From assembly GCF_002135375.1 (NCBI RefSeq), contig NZ_NEGH01000010.1:1-64000 (forward strand): a stretch of DNA of 64,000 bases. The letters are read 5' to 3'. Every line of letters begins with the position of its first letter. Positions within the stretch are counted from its first letter, which is position 1. The stretch comes from Acinetobacter sp. ANC 4558. Lineage in GTDB: Bacteria; Pseudomonadota; Gammaproteobacteria; Pseudomonadales; Moraxellaceae. Shown here in pieces: positions 1-9,433 of this stretch. Position numbers and translations under genes: made by a program. The notes beneath the pieces are model-generated. The model ran no database searches, was not told where the DNA came from, and was given only the letters and a program-made list of their open reading frames with translations.

Positions 1-272
1 CTTGGAAATTAAAAGATAGCGAGAAAAGTAATTATTCTCTCTATGACATAGCAGATAAATTACGTAGTCGTGGTTGGCAAGTTCCTGCATATTCAATGCC
101 TGCACATCGCGAAGATCTTGTCGTACAACGAATTTTAGTACGTCATGGGGTGAGTTTAGATTTAGCATCATTATTAATTGAAGACCTAAAACGTACACTT
201 GAATATTTTGATAAACATCCAGTAAGTGCGCCATTAACGGATGGGGAAGGTCGCTCTTTTAACCATGCTTAA
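1..272 (+). CDS. gadB: Glutamate decarboxylase, C-terminal part (gene begins before the window)
   Basis: Only the last 89 codons are present, read in the frame that starts at base 3 and ends with TAA at 270-272. The peptide carries the run [13 protein letters not shown], typical of the C-terminal domain of the PLP-dependent glutamate decarboxylase family, and ends in FNHA. The enzyme converts glutamate to GABA with consumption of a cytoplasmic proton. The antiporter gene downstream fits an acid-resistance pair. The PLP lysine and the true start lie outside the window, so activity cannot be judged. A rho-independent terminator follows directly. Confidence 0.85.
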   Translation, partial: WKLKDSEKSNYSLYDIADKLRSRGWQVPAYSMPAHREDLVVQRILVRHGVSLDLASLLIEDLKRTLEYFDKHPVSAPLTDGEGRSFNHA

Positions 273-282
273 TTTTTAATAG

Positions 283-313
283 ACGGGGTTGAATTGAGTT
301 TCAACCTCGTTTC
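283..313 (+). terminator. Terminator after gadB
   Basis: Inverted repeat GGGGTTGAA / TTCAACCTC with a short loop, followed by a T-containing tract, 11 bases after the gadB stop codon. It suggests gadB and the antiporter gene are separate transcripts. Confidence 0.65.
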
Positions 314-950
314 TATATTAAACGGTACTGAATATATAGAAATAAAAATTTCTTCATTATAAAAAATGTATTTTTACTCAAATCTAAATAATAGATATCT
401 GCGATTAAATTAAATTTAAACCAAGTATTGAAAAATAAAAATTTATGAGAAAAGCTTAAAAATGAGTTGAGTGTAGATTACATAAAGAAATATTGAAAAT
501 TTTCTAATCTTTATATTTATTTGTAATATTAAATGAATTAGTTTAAATGATTTTAAAAAGTATTTATATTTTTAAATTTGTAAAAATAATAATTTTGATT
601 AAAATTTTTTCTTTATTTTTTAGAATAAATCATGTGTTAAAATGGTTGAAAATATATTTTAAATTAAAGTTAATATTTATATTAAATAAAAATTATTAAT
701 AAATTTAAAACAAAATAGAAAATCTATAAAATAAATTATATCTCAATTATTTTTTTAAGAATAATTGTATTTTTATGTAATTAAATTAATTTATAGTAAT
801 AAAAAATATAACAAATAATAATTTTTCTTTATCTTAAAAATAAAAAATCATATCAAATCTATTATTTTAAATATGGTATTTATAGTTGATTCTTAATAAA
901 TGATCATTATAAGAGTTACATCGAAGCAGGCATAAAATAAGGTGATAAAT
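314..950. other. Long AT-rich gap between gadB and the antiporter gene
   Basis: About 640 bases of extremely AT-rich sequence without a credible reading frame on either strand. It presumably holds the promoter and regulatory region of the antiporter gene. I could not identify a specific operator. Confidence 0.5.
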
Positions 951-2414
951 ATGTCTAAAAGTATTGCAACACAAAATAAGAAAATGACCGTTGCTACATT
1001 AGCGGTCATGAATATAACAGCCGTAGTAAGCCTAAGATTTATTCCTTCAGAAGCAGAATATGGTCTAGGAGCAATATTCTTTTATACCTTCGCTGCGATT
1101 ATGTTTTTGGTTCCTGTCGCTTTTGTAGCTGCAGAGCTTGCAACAACATACCCTCAAAAAGGTGGTGCATTTCGTTGGATTGGTGAAGCCTTTGGTGCAA
1201 GATGGGGATTTGTAGGTATGATTATGACTTGGTTGCAAGTCATCCCTTATTTTCCAACAGTACTAACCTTTGGTGCGGTGTCAATTGCTTTTATGGATCC
1301 TGATATGGGATTCGCCGAGTCATTCGCAAAAAACAAGTGGTATATTCTCTTTTTTGTTCTGATTGTATATTGGGGATCTGTAACTGTAGCTTTACGTGGT
1401 GTTGGAATATTCTCAACCATTTCTAAATGGTGTGGCATTATTGGAACTATTATTCCATCTATTGTTTTGGTTATATTGGGCTTTTCTTATTTATGGTTTA
1501 GTGGTAAGCCTGCGATTATTCCGTTGGGGTGGAATGATTTATTTCCAGATATGACAAATTTTCAAAATATTGTTCTAGCTGCCAGTATTTTTCTTGCTTA
1601 TGCCGGTATGGAGATGAATGCTGTTCATGTGAATGATTTAGAGAATCCTACAAAGAAATATCCTATTGCAATCACTATAGCCTCTATAGGAACAGTTGCA
1701 ATATTTTTATTAAGTACACTTGGTGTTGCATTCATTATCCCAGCAGATAAGATTAATTTGACACAAAGTCTTTTAATTGCTTACGACATGTTATTTGATT
1801 GGGTGGGAATGCCATGGTTGGGCTCAGTAATGGCCTTTATGCTTGCGCTTGGTGTTCTTGGTGGTGTTGTAACATGGATTGCAGGTCCTAATACTGGTGT
1901 ATTGGCTATCGCAAAAGCAGGGTATTTACCAAAATTTTTCCAGAAAACAAATAAACATGGTATGGGGCATCATTTAATGTTTGTACAGGGTGTGATTGTT
2001 ACACTACTGTCTATTACATTTGTAATCATGCCTTCCGTGCAAGCAGCATTTCAAATTTTATCTCAATTAACTGTAATGCTGTATTTGGTTATGTATATGC
2101 TAATGTTTTCTGGTGCAATCTATTTACGTCACTCACAACCAAATATCAAACGACCATATCGTGCTCCTGCATTACATTTCTGGGCGACATTAGGATTCAT
2201 TGGTTCTCTTTTGGCCTTTGTATTGAGTTTAGTCCCACCTACACAAATACCAACTGGTAGCCCTGCTAGCTATGTCATATATCTATGTGTATTAGTTGCA
2301 ATATTTGTCCTTATACCAATTGTTATTTTTGCTTGTCGTAAAGACAGTTGGAAAGATCCAAATTCTGATTTTGAGCCATTTACTTGGGAAAACCAGAATA
2401 AAACAAGTAGTTAA
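951..2414 (+). CDS. gadC: Glutamate:GABA antiporter (APC family)
   Basis: A 487-residue hydrophobic protein with about twelve membrane segments. The N-terminal region (NITAVVSLRFIPSEAEYGLG, then PQKGGAFRWIGEAFG) is characteristic of GadC-like members of the APC superfamily, which import glutamate in exchange for GABA and thereby export protons. The ATG at 951 is preferred over the in-frame GTG at 942, because AAGG (939-942) followed by TGA forms the Shine-Dalgarno sequence for 951 and the GTG lies inside it. It lies downstream of a glutamate decarboxylase and 33 bases upstream of a glutamate racemase homologue, with which it probably shares a transcript. The GadC reading is supported by context; other glutamate-family APC exchangers are possible. 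Confidence 0.8.
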   Translation: MSKSIATQNKKMTVATLAVMNITAVVSLRFIPSEAEYGLGAIFFYTFAAIMFLVPVAFVAAELATTYPQKGGAFRWIGEAFGARWGFVGMIMTWLQVIPYFPTVLTFGAVSIAFMDPDMGFAESFAKNKWYILFFVLIVYWGSVTVALRGVGIFSTISKWCGIIGTIIPSIVLVILGFSYLWFSGKPAIIPLGWNDLFPDMTNFQNIVLAASIFLAYAGMEMNAVHVNDLENPTKKYPIAITIASIGTVAIFLLSTLGVAFIIPADKINLTQSLLIAYDMLFDWVGMPWLGSVMAFMLALGVLGGVVTWIAGPNTGVLAIAKAGYLPKFFQKTNKHGMGHHLMFVQGVIVTLLSITFVIMPSVQAAFQILSQLTVMLYLVMYMLMFSGAIYLRHSQPNIKRPYRAPALHFWATLGFIGSLLAFVLSLVPPTQIPTGSPASYVIYLCVLVAIFVLIPIVIFACRKDSWKDPNSDFEPFTWENQNKTSS

Positions 2415-2447
2415 AAATACTCATCAATAAAATATTAAGGAATAACT

Positions 2448-3257
2448 ATGTATAGTTTAGATGCCCCTATTGGAGTGATTGACTCTGGCGTTGGTGGTTT
2501 AACTTCAGTCAAAGAAATTTTAAATCTGTTGCCTGGGGAAAATATTATATATTGTGGCGATAATTTAAATGCACCTTATGGTAATCGAAGCGCAGATGAA
2601 ATTATTGCATTAACAAAGAAAATGTTAAATTTTCTACAGTCAAAAAATGTCAAACTAGTTGCAGTTGCGTGCAATACAATATCATCTACTTTTGAATCTA
2701 AAGAGTATGAAGGGTATGAAAAGAACTTTAATTTTCCAATTTTATCTGTCATTGAACCAGCTGCAGAGGATGTGATTAGACAACACTATAAATCTGTTGG
2801 TGTTATTGCAACTGAATTTACCATTCAAACAGGTTGTCATAAGCAGTTAATTCAGAAAATGGATCCAACTATTCAAGTTTATGGTGAGCCTAGTAAGAAT
2901 TTAGCAATGTTGATTGAGCAGGGGGATTTGAATAATCCAGCAATTCACAATGATATTAAGCAACATATTGCTAACTTGCTATCTCAACACCCATTAAAAG
3001 AGATTGTTCTTGGTTGTACCCACTATCCTATTGTTCAAAATATTTTTGAATCTATTGCTCCTAATATTAAGTTTATTAATCCAGCAAGAGATCAAGCAAT
3101 TTCAGTAAAAAAGCATTTAAAATTATTAAATATTTTAAATCCTAATATATCTGGAACATTGGAAATCAACACCAGTGGTACATCGGAAATTTACACCACT
3201 ATATTAAATGAATTGGAAATTAATAAAGATTACTCTCTGAACATTATAGAGTTTTAA
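2448..3257 (+). CDS. murI: Glutamate racemase family protein
   Basis: A 269-residue member of the Asp/Glu racemase family, the usual length for MurI. Visible landmarks are DSGVGGLTS near the N-terminus, APYGNRS, and the two catalytic cysteines in VACNT (Cys75) and LGCTHYP (Cys190). MurI enzymes interconvert L- and D-glutamate, the latter for peptidoglycan. The start has a good ribosome site (AAGGAA). It follows the antiporter by 33 bases in the same direction, an unusual place for the housekeeping murI, so this may be a second racemase tied to glutamate metabolism in acid resistance. Whether the genome has another murI cannot be seen here. Confidence 0.8.
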   Translation: MYSLDAPIGVIDSGVGGLTSVKEILNLLPGENIIYCGDNLNAPYGNRSADEIIALTKKMLNFLQSKNVKLVAVACNTISSTFESKEYEGYEKNFNFPILSVIEPAAEDVIRQHYKSVGVIATEFTIQTGCHKQLIQKMDPTIQVYGEPSKNLAMLIEQGDLNNPAIHNDIKQHIANLLSQHPLKEIVLGCTHYPIVQNIFESIAPNIKFINPARDQAISVKKHLKLLNILNPNISGTLEINTSGTSEIYTTILNELEINKDYSLNIIEF

Positions 3258-3272
3258 AATTATCACTAGTTT

Positions 3273-3346
3273 AATATTAGGCTCTACGGGATATCTAAAA
3301 GAAAATATTTAGACTTTCCACTACCTATTCCGTAGAGTCAATATTT
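3273..3346. repeat. Near-perfect 20-bp inverted repeat, possible terminator or miniature element
   Basis: Two arms share AATATT, two purines, CTCTACGG, a purine and AT in opposite orientation, separated by about 33 bases. The loop is long for a simple terminator, so a small transposable-element relic is an alternative. Seen directly; function unknown. Confidence 0.45.
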
Positions 3347-3581
3347 TAACAATAGAGTGATCTAATTGGATACAACGAACGATTCGAATTCAAAGCCGAA
3401 ATACCAATATAATCGGGCTTTTAAATTTTAGCAGTATACTTAATTGCTAATAAAATAAGGTAAATATAATCAGATACTTAATTTTTAACCATTATATTTT
3501 CTGGTTGAGATAAATTCAAATATTGTGGATAGTATTGATGAAAAAATGGTGCCTTTATTCATAGGAATAGCAAGGTTATTT

Positions 3582-3651
3582 TTTCCACCCATCCACAATA
3601 TCAATACATGGCAGAACAAGCTGACAAACACGCAGCTGATGCACGGCGATT
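3582..3651. repeat. 70-bp direct repeat, left copy (phage-like coding remnant)
   Basis: These 70 bases are identical to 13191-13260. Weaker similarity extends to both sides (roughly 3549-3677). In the right copy the same bases encode the C-terminus of a protein ending DARRLSDAWPE; here the frame is damaged near the end. The two copies bracket the whole fimbria and PAAR block. Confidence 0.85.
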
Positions 3652-3984
3652 AAGTGATGGGTGACCTGAATAAACAAAGGATCTCAACTTGTTATATCGA
3701 GTAGATTGTATGTTAAATTCGTATAGAGTTTATTATATTAGGTTTTATTGCGCTGAGTAGTTAGACGATCAATACTTTCTTAGAAAAATATCACCTATTA
3801 ATTGCCCAAGAAAAAATTCTGTATTTATAGAATACATATAATCTATATTGAAGTTGAAATTTCTTTAAGATTAGATAGTAAATAATATATTTATTTTAAA
3901 GAATTTCAACTCCATTAATTTAAATTAGTAAATAAAATTAAAATATGCTTTATTTAGTAATAATTACTTTGAAATAACACTACA

Positions 3985-4542
3985 TTAATTATAGTTCATA
4001 ACTAAAGAGGCGGCTCCATTCGCAACACCTGACTCTACACTATTACTAGTTGTTTTATAACGAGCATAAAAAGGTAGTATATTGTTACCATCTTCTAATT
4101 TTTGAGATTCAGAAAAAATGGTTCCATCTGGTATTAAAATTTTTCCAGTATGATCTGTAATTTCAATACCTACGCCTGTTGCTACGGCTTGGTTTGTGCC
4201 ACCACCATCAATAGCTAATAATTGATTATTGCTAATATCTTGATTACCTAAAAATGATACGCGCGCAGTTCCAGCAATTTCAGTACTGCAGTTAACTAAT
4301 TTAATATAGAAAGGAACTTTAGGAGTCACTAGTCCTTTCTCACCTTGCAGAGGGTCAGTGCGATATTGACCTAAAATAACAGTTTGATTTCCAGTTTCAT
4401 AACTTACAGAACATGCGGCATTTACGAATTCTCCTGTAAACTTTATAATTCCACCATTTACGATTACATTTGCTGAATTTGCATTTGTTATACCTATTAA
4501 TAATAAAGACATTAATCCTATTTTTTGAATTGTATTTTTCAT
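3985..4542 (-). CDS. Fimbrial major pilin homologue (opposite strand to the fimbrial operon)
   Basis: A 185-residue secreted protein with a signal peptide (cleavage likely near ANS-AN) and the pilin landmarks of chaperone-usher fimbriae: FTGEFVNAACSVS near the mature N-terminus, a second cysteine (LVNCST) for the conserved disulfide, and a C-terminus ending in MNYN for donor-strand exchange. It is clearly paralogous to the pilin at 5490-6035 (shared GEFVNAAC, NQTV, ATGVGIEI, DGNN). AAGGTGAG gives a good ribosome site. It faces away from the operon across about 950 bases of AT-rich DNA. It may be an alternative shaft subunit using the same chaperone and usher. Confidence 0.85.
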   Translation of the reverse strand: MKNTIQKIGLMSLLLIGITNANSANVIVNGGIIKFTGEFVNAACSVSYETGNQTVILGQYRTDPLQGEKGLVTPKVPFYIKLVNCSTEIAGTARVSFLGNQDISNNQLLAIDGGGTNQAVATGVGIEITDHTGKILIPDGTIFSESQKLEDGNNILPFYARYKTTSNSVESGVANGAASLVMNYN

Positions 4543-5489
4543 TGTCTCACCTTAATTAAAAATTGGTAGGGGAGTAAATAAAGTAAAATATTTTTAGAGT
4601 AATTTATTAAATTATTTTAATGCGTACAAAAATAATACAATTTAGGTACATTATTTAAATATTAATTATTTAACTTTGAGCACCTATTTTAATAGATTTA
4701 TTATATAGCTAGTAAAAAACTACTGACTATTTTATAGCTAATTTAAATTATTTACTTTTTATTAAAATAATAAATTATTTTTTAGAGATTAAATTAAATA
4801 TATGCTAGAAGGATTATTTAATATAAAAATTAACTATATAATTATTATATATTTTTTATCTCTATTTTACTTTAGATGATAGGTTTCTACAATTAAATTT
4901 AAAATGAATCTTTAAGTATTAGTTATTGCAGGTTTATTTAAAAATATAATTTGAAAATTAATATATTATTTATACTAAGAAATTTATCGTATAACCAATT
5001 GTGTCTTTTAGAATTGAGTTTTGATCAATCGGAGTATTCTCTATTTGGGCTTTGATGGTCATAGGTTCTATTCAAAGATTTATTAGCGAAGCTCAAAATT
5101 ACTTTACCTTAAATACTAAATAAAAGACAAGCGTATATTGATTTTGTAATTAGATATAAGGAAAGCTTATCCACCTGAAAAAGACTATGTTATGAGGTTA
5201 TTTGATCAGATGGTTGAGTTGATAGTGAATTGCATGAGTGAATATAAAATCAGAGATTTCGTTGAAATATTTTGCTTACTTAAAATGAGATCTAGGCAAA
5301 ATATACCAAGCTTTAGATGTGTTATAAACTTAATTTTCAATTAAGAAAAGCTAAATAAAAGTCAATATAGGGTAACAAAAAATAAACAATTTTTCTTTAC
5401 ATGCTTGAAATTCTATAATAATATCCTTGAAAAATAAAGTGATAACTAAAAAACTTTATTTTTTTTTTATTAATTATGGGATTATATAA
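4543..5489. other. AT-rich divergent promoter region between two pilin genes
   Basis: No gene is evident. The region must contain promoters for both divergent pilins. A stretch around 5155-5340 can be read on the plus strand as about 55 open codons without a convincing start or family, possibly a decayed gene. I looked for an invertible promoter segment (paired inverted repeats) and did not find a convincing one by eye. Confidence 0.45.
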
Positions 5490-6035
5490 ATGAAAGTTTC
5501 TCAATTCGTGATGGTATCAACATTTTTTGTAGCTGGATTAACTCAGGCGGCTACTGTTGTAAATGGCGGAACAGTACATTTTAAAGGTGAGTTTGTAAAT
5601 GCTGCTTGTGCTGTAAGTTCAGATACTGCGAATCAAACGGTAGACCTTGGTCAACATCGTACAGCTAGCCTTACGGATGTAGGTCAGGTAACTGCTAATG
5701 TTCCATTCCAAATTAAGTTGGTTGATTGTGATACTAAAGTAAGCACAGCTGCTCAATTTGCATTCTCTGGTCCTCAAGATACAGTTGATGCGACATTATT
5801 AAAAGTTCATTCAGGTCCATCAGCGAATGCTGTAACAGCGACTGGTGTTGGCATTGAGATTTCAGACAGTAAAGGTAAAGTTTTAACTCCAGATGGTACA
5901 GACCTTTCTGCTGCTCAAACTTTAATTGATGGTAATAATACATTTAACTTTACTGCACGTTATAAAGCAACTGTAAAAGGTGTAACACCAGGTCAAGCTT
6001 ATGCAGATGCAAACTTTGTAATTACTTATAATTAA
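5490..6035 (+). CDS. Fimbrial major pilin (chaperone-usher, FimA-like)
   Basis: A 181-residue pilin: signal peptide ending in TQA, then TVVNGGTVHFKGEFVNAAC, two conserved cysteines (NAAC and VDCD), and a C-terminal beta strand ending FVITYN as required for donor-strand exchange. First gene of a same-strand cluster followed by chaperone, usher, adhesin and minor pilin, so it is the likely shaft subunit. TGGGA upstream is a modest ribosome site. A pyrimidine-rich run just upstream (5459-5470) is notable but its role is unknown. Paralogue of the oppositely oriented pilin at 3985-4542. Confidence 0.9.
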   Translation: MKVSQFVMVSTFFVAGLTQAATVVNGGTVHFKGEFVNAACAVSSDTANQTVDLGQHRTASLTDVGQVTANVPFQIKLVDCDTKVSTAAQFAFSGPQDTVDATLLKVHSGPSANAVTATGVGIEISDSKGKVLTPDGTDLSAAQTLIDGNNTFNFTARYKATVKGVTPGQAYADANFVITYN

Positions 6036-6119
6036 TCAATAATTGGTACTTCTGTGTAGTGTAGGAGTACCATTTTTTAGAATTATTTTTGATTAGCTAT
6101 AAACTGGAATTCAAGAAAG

Positions 6120-6809
6120 ATGTTGAAAGTATTTTCGAAGTTTTTTATAAAAATCATAGCAATATTCGCACTTTTGGTTAATATTTCATATGCTGCTGGT
6201 GGCATTGCATTAGGTGCAACTCGATTAATCTATGATCAAGATAAGAAACAAGCATCTATGCCTGTTGTTAATAGTACAACGGATAAAAGATTTTTGATTA
6301 ATTCTTGGGTTGAAGATGCATCATCAAAAAAAATAAATACATTTATTGTCACTCCACCTATGTACGTTAGTGAGGCTAAATCAGAGAGTTCATTACGTAT
6401 TATTAATATGAATCAAAATTTAGCACGTGATCGAGAAACACTCTATTATTTGAACGTGCAAGCAATTCCATCAGTAAGCAAAGAAGAGTTAGAAAAGACT
6501 AATGTTTTGCAACTTGCAATACTATCTCGAATTAAGATGATGGTACGTCCTTCTAATTTATCTATTCGTATCGAAGATGCACCTAATTTATTAACTACAT
6601 CAGTTAACAATCATAAAATTTTTCTTAAAAATCCAACGCCATATTTTATGACAATTGCCAATTTGTCAGTTGATAATCAAAAACAAGCTATTATTATGCT
6701 TGAACCATTCTCAGAAAAGGCTTTAGAGCATTTTGGTCGTGAAGTTAAGTTTCAAACGATTAATGATTATGGAGCATTTACTGATGAACGAACAATAGCC
6801 ATTCAGTAG
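6120..6809 (+). CDS. Fimbrial periplasmic chaperone (PapD/FimC family)
   Basis: A 229-residue protein with a signal peptide (cut near SYA) and the two-domain immunoglobulin fold typical of these chaperones. Landmarks: GGIALGATRLIYDQDKKQAS (G1 entry region), FIVTPPMYV, and the conserved block RIKMMVRPSNL around residues 140-150. It would hold pilins folded in the periplasm and deliver them to the usher. It lies 84 bases after the pilin and just before the usher gene. Confidence 0.92.
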   Translation: MLKVFSKFFIKIIAIFALLVNISYAAGGIALGATRLIYDQDKKQASMPVVNSTTDKRFLINSWVEDASSKKINTFIVTPPMYVSEAKSESSLRIINMNQNLARDRETLYYLNVQAIPSVSKEELEKTNVLQLAILSRIKMMVRPSNLSIRIEDAPNLLTTSVNNHKIFLKNPTPYFMTIANLSVDNQKQAIIMLEPFSEKALEHFGREVKFQTINDYGAFTDERTIAIQ

Positions 6810-6826
6810 AAGATAGAGTGTTAAGA

Positions 6827-9424
6827 ATGGTAAGGGTAAAGCTAAATTTTTCAGGAAAAACATTCTCTGTCAATACGATTTTCTATTCTCTTCTCTTATC
6901 TGGAAATTTTGTTTATGCGAGAGATTATTTTAATCCAGCCTTATTGCTAAATACTGAAAACTCTCGAGTTGCAGATTTATCTAGTTTTGAACAAGGTTTT
7001 CAGTTGCCAGGGAATTATCAAGTCAATGTGTATGTCAATGATAATTTCGCTGTTAGTAAAGAGCTAAACTTTTTTCAGTCCGAACAGAGTGATGTGATTT
7101 CTGGTGGTTTAGAGCCTTGTATTGATAGTAAATGGTTATTATCGTTAGGTATAAAAATTTATGATTTACCAGAAGCAGAAACACTACAATATAAAAGTTG
7201 TTTAGATTTAAAAGAATATATTGCAGATGCTTCTGTTACATATAATTTTAATATTCAAAGATTGGATATTAGCATTCCTCAAATTTGGATGAAAAATAAT
7301 GCACATGGCTATATTCCTCCATCTGAATGGGATCCAGGAATAACAGCAGCCTTTTTAAATTATAATTTAAATGGGAATGTGACAGATAAGAGTGATAGTA
7401 TTTTTTTATCTTTGAATTCTGGTTTTAATATTGCAGGTTTTAGATTTAAAAACCTTTCTACTTATAATTATTTTAATCAACGTGATGAAAATACACATCG
7501 ATCAGACTGGAATAATGTCCAAAGTTTTGTAGAAAAATCCATAATTCCATTGAAAAGCGAACTCATTTTAGGGGATAGCAATGTTCAAAATATGATTTTT
7601 GATGGCATTGGCTTTCGTGGAGCTCGTGTATATAGTTCTGAAGCAATGTTGCCAAGTAGTATGCAGGGTTATGCACCCGTAGTGCGTGGTATAGCAAATA
7701 GTAAAAGTATAATTACTATTCGCCAAAATGGTTATATCGTTTATCAAACTAATGTCAACCCTGGACCATTTGAAATTACAGATATAAGCGCAATGGCTTT
7801 GAGTGGCGATTTGGATGTAACAGTTGAAGGGAGTGCGGGCACGGTACAACATTTTGTAGTCCCTTATTCAGGTATCCCAATCTTGTTACGTGAAGGAAGG
7901 ACTACTTTTGATATTACTGCCGGTGAGTTTCGAAGTGGGAATAAAGAACAAGATAATCCTTTATTTTTTCAAGGAACATTAAGCCGTGGCATAGGTTCGA
8001 ACATAACACTATTTAGTGGTGCGCAAATAGCATCTAAATATCAAGCAGCATTGCTAGGTATTGGTCGGAATATGGGAACATTAGGAGCTTTTTCTTTTGA
8101 CTTGACCCATGCAAATAGTACATTAGCAGATAACAAAGATTATAAAGGACAATCTTATCGTTTATTATATTCAAAATCATTAAATCAGTTTGGTACTACA
8201 TTACAGCTATTAGGTTATCGTTATTCAACCAAAGGCTTTTATACTCTTAATGATGTTACATATAAGTCAATGGAACGATTTTCGCCTGAAGAAAAGATTG
8301 ATGAGTTTGGTAATAGTTACTATGACCCAAGTTCATATTATAATTTAAACTATACGAAAAAAGGCCGATTTCAATTAAGTATTAATCAAAACCTAGGTCC
8401 GCATGGTTCCTTATATGGTTCTGCGAATTATCAATCGTATTGGAACTCCTCAAAAACAGTTAAGAATTATCAAATTGGCTATTCTAACGCAAATAAATAT
8501 TTTACTTATTCAGTATCTTGGTCGATGCAAGATTCATCGTCTATGTATAATCAAAAAAGTAACTCTATCGCTGCCAGTATCACAGTTCCCTTAAATGCTT
8601 TTTTTGGCAGTAGAGATCGAGTAACCAACGAAATATATAGTAACTCTAGTGTTGTACAAAATTCATTTGGTGGAAATTCTATCCAGACAGGCATTAATGG
8701 ATCTTTGGGTAAAAATCGACAATTTAGCTATAACCTTCAACAAGGCCGTAATAATGAAACGGGTGGATTTGGTATGGCTTCTACTCATTTAGATACAAAG
8801 TATGGACGTGCTGGAGCAAATTATAGTTTTACTGCTGGAGGAAAAGAAAAAAGTTTTAATTATGATCTAGCGGGTGGTTTGATTATTCATTCTGGTGGCA
8901 TAACTTTAGGTCAAACTTTAGGTGATACTAATGTATTGATTGATGCTAAAGGGGCGAAAGATGTCAAAATTGAAAATTCAACAAATATTCATACAAATTC
9001 AAAAGGTTATGCGATTTTGCCTTTTGCTGAAAATTATCGATTAAATCGTATTGCTCTTGAAGCGGACAGTTTAAATGATCAAACGGAAATTTTAACTAAC
9101 GTACAAAATTTAGTTCCAATGAAAGGTGCAATTGTACGTGCAAAGTTTGATACACGCATTGGACAACGAGCGTTAATGACTATCAAGCATTTTGGTGAAT
9201 ATGTTCCATATGGTTCAACGGTTACAGAAGAAGAGCAGAATATTACAAGTTTAGCGGGACTAGAAGGGCAAGCTTTTTTAAGTGGTTTAAAAGAACAGGG
9301 AAGGCTTAAAATTTCTTGGGGGTCATCTGAAAATGAAAGTTGTCATGCTCCATATGCATTTATTCAACAAGAAAAACAAAACTCAGATGATGGTATTAAA
9401 ATGCTTGAACTTAATTGTCTATAG
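6827..9424 (+). CDS. Fimbrial outer-membrane usher (PapC/FimD family)
   Basis: An 865-residue protein, normal for ushers. After the signal peptide (NFVYA-RD) comes the N-terminal chaperone-binding domain starting with DYFNPALL, then the long beta-barrel with the plug (QNGYIVYQTNVNPGPFEI), and C-terminal domains with two cysteines in the last 30 residues. It forms the secretion pore and assembly platform. I prefer the ATG at 6827, with AGAG eight bases upstream; a GTG at 6818 would add three residues. Gap to the chaperone gene is 17 bases, and to the adhesin 9. Confidence 0.93.
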   Translation: MVRVKLNFSGKTFSVNTIFYSLLLSGNFVYARDYFNPALLLNTENSRVADLSSFEQGFQLPGNYQVNVYVNDNFAVSKELNFFQSEQSDVISGGLEPCIDSKWLLSLGIKIYDLPEAETLQYKSCLDLKEYIADASVTYNFNIQRLDISIPQIWMKNNAHGYIPPSEWDPGITAAFLNYNLNGNVTDKSDSIFLSLNSGFNIAGFRFKNLSTYNYFNQRDENTHRSDWNNVQSFVEKSIIPLKSELILGDSNVQNMIFDGIGFRGARVYSSEAMLPSSMQGYAPVVRGIANSKSIITIRQNGYIVYQTNVNPGPFEITDISAMALSGDLDVTVEGSAGTVQHFVVPYSGIPILLREGRTTFDITAGEFRSGNKEQDNPLFFQGTLSRGIGSNITLFSGAQIASKYQAALLGIGRNMGTLGAFSFDLTHANSTLADNKDYKGQSYRLLYSKSLNQFGTTLQLLGYRYSTKGFYTLNDVTYKSMERFSPEEKIDEFGNSYYDPSSYYNLNYTKKGRFQLSINQNLGPHGSLYGSANYQSYWNSSKTVKNYQIGYSNANKYFTYSVSWSMQDSSSMYNQKSNSIAASITVPLNAFFGSRDRVTNEIYSNSSVVQNSFGGNSIQTGINGSLGKNRQFSYNLQQGRNNETGGFGMASTHLDTKYGRAGANYSFTAGGKEKSFNYDLAGGLIIHSGGITLGQTLGDTNVLIDAKGAKDVKIENSTNIHTNSKGYAILPFAENYRLNRIALEADSLNDQTEILTNVQNLVPMKGAIVRAKFDTRIGQRALMTIKHFGEYVPYGSTVTEEEQNITSLAGLEGQAFLSGLKEQGRLKISWGSSENESCHAPYAFIQQEKQNSDDGIKMLELNCL

Positions 9425-9433
9425 GGAGAGAAA

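Larger units (their letters stand above)
3258..3984. other. Intergenic region with inverted repeats and phage-like remnant
   Basis: No intact gene is seen. The region holds an inverted repeat just after the racemase gene (3273-3346), a weak hairpin around 3398-3423, one copy of a 70-bp direct repeat (3582-3651) with decayed coding capacity, and a hairpin with arms near 3850-3870 and 3895-3912 before the convergent pilin gene. Confidence 0.5.

Noticed and set aside
5155..5340. Open stretch between the pilins reading AYPPEKDYVMRLFDQMVEL
   Set aside because: About 55 codons with no clear start, no ribosome site and no recognised family; noted only as a possible relic.
4543..5489. Invertible promoter between the two pilin genes
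   Set aside because: No convincing pair of inverted repeats and no fimB/fimE-type recombinase nearby; the only integrase is interrupted and belongs to another element.
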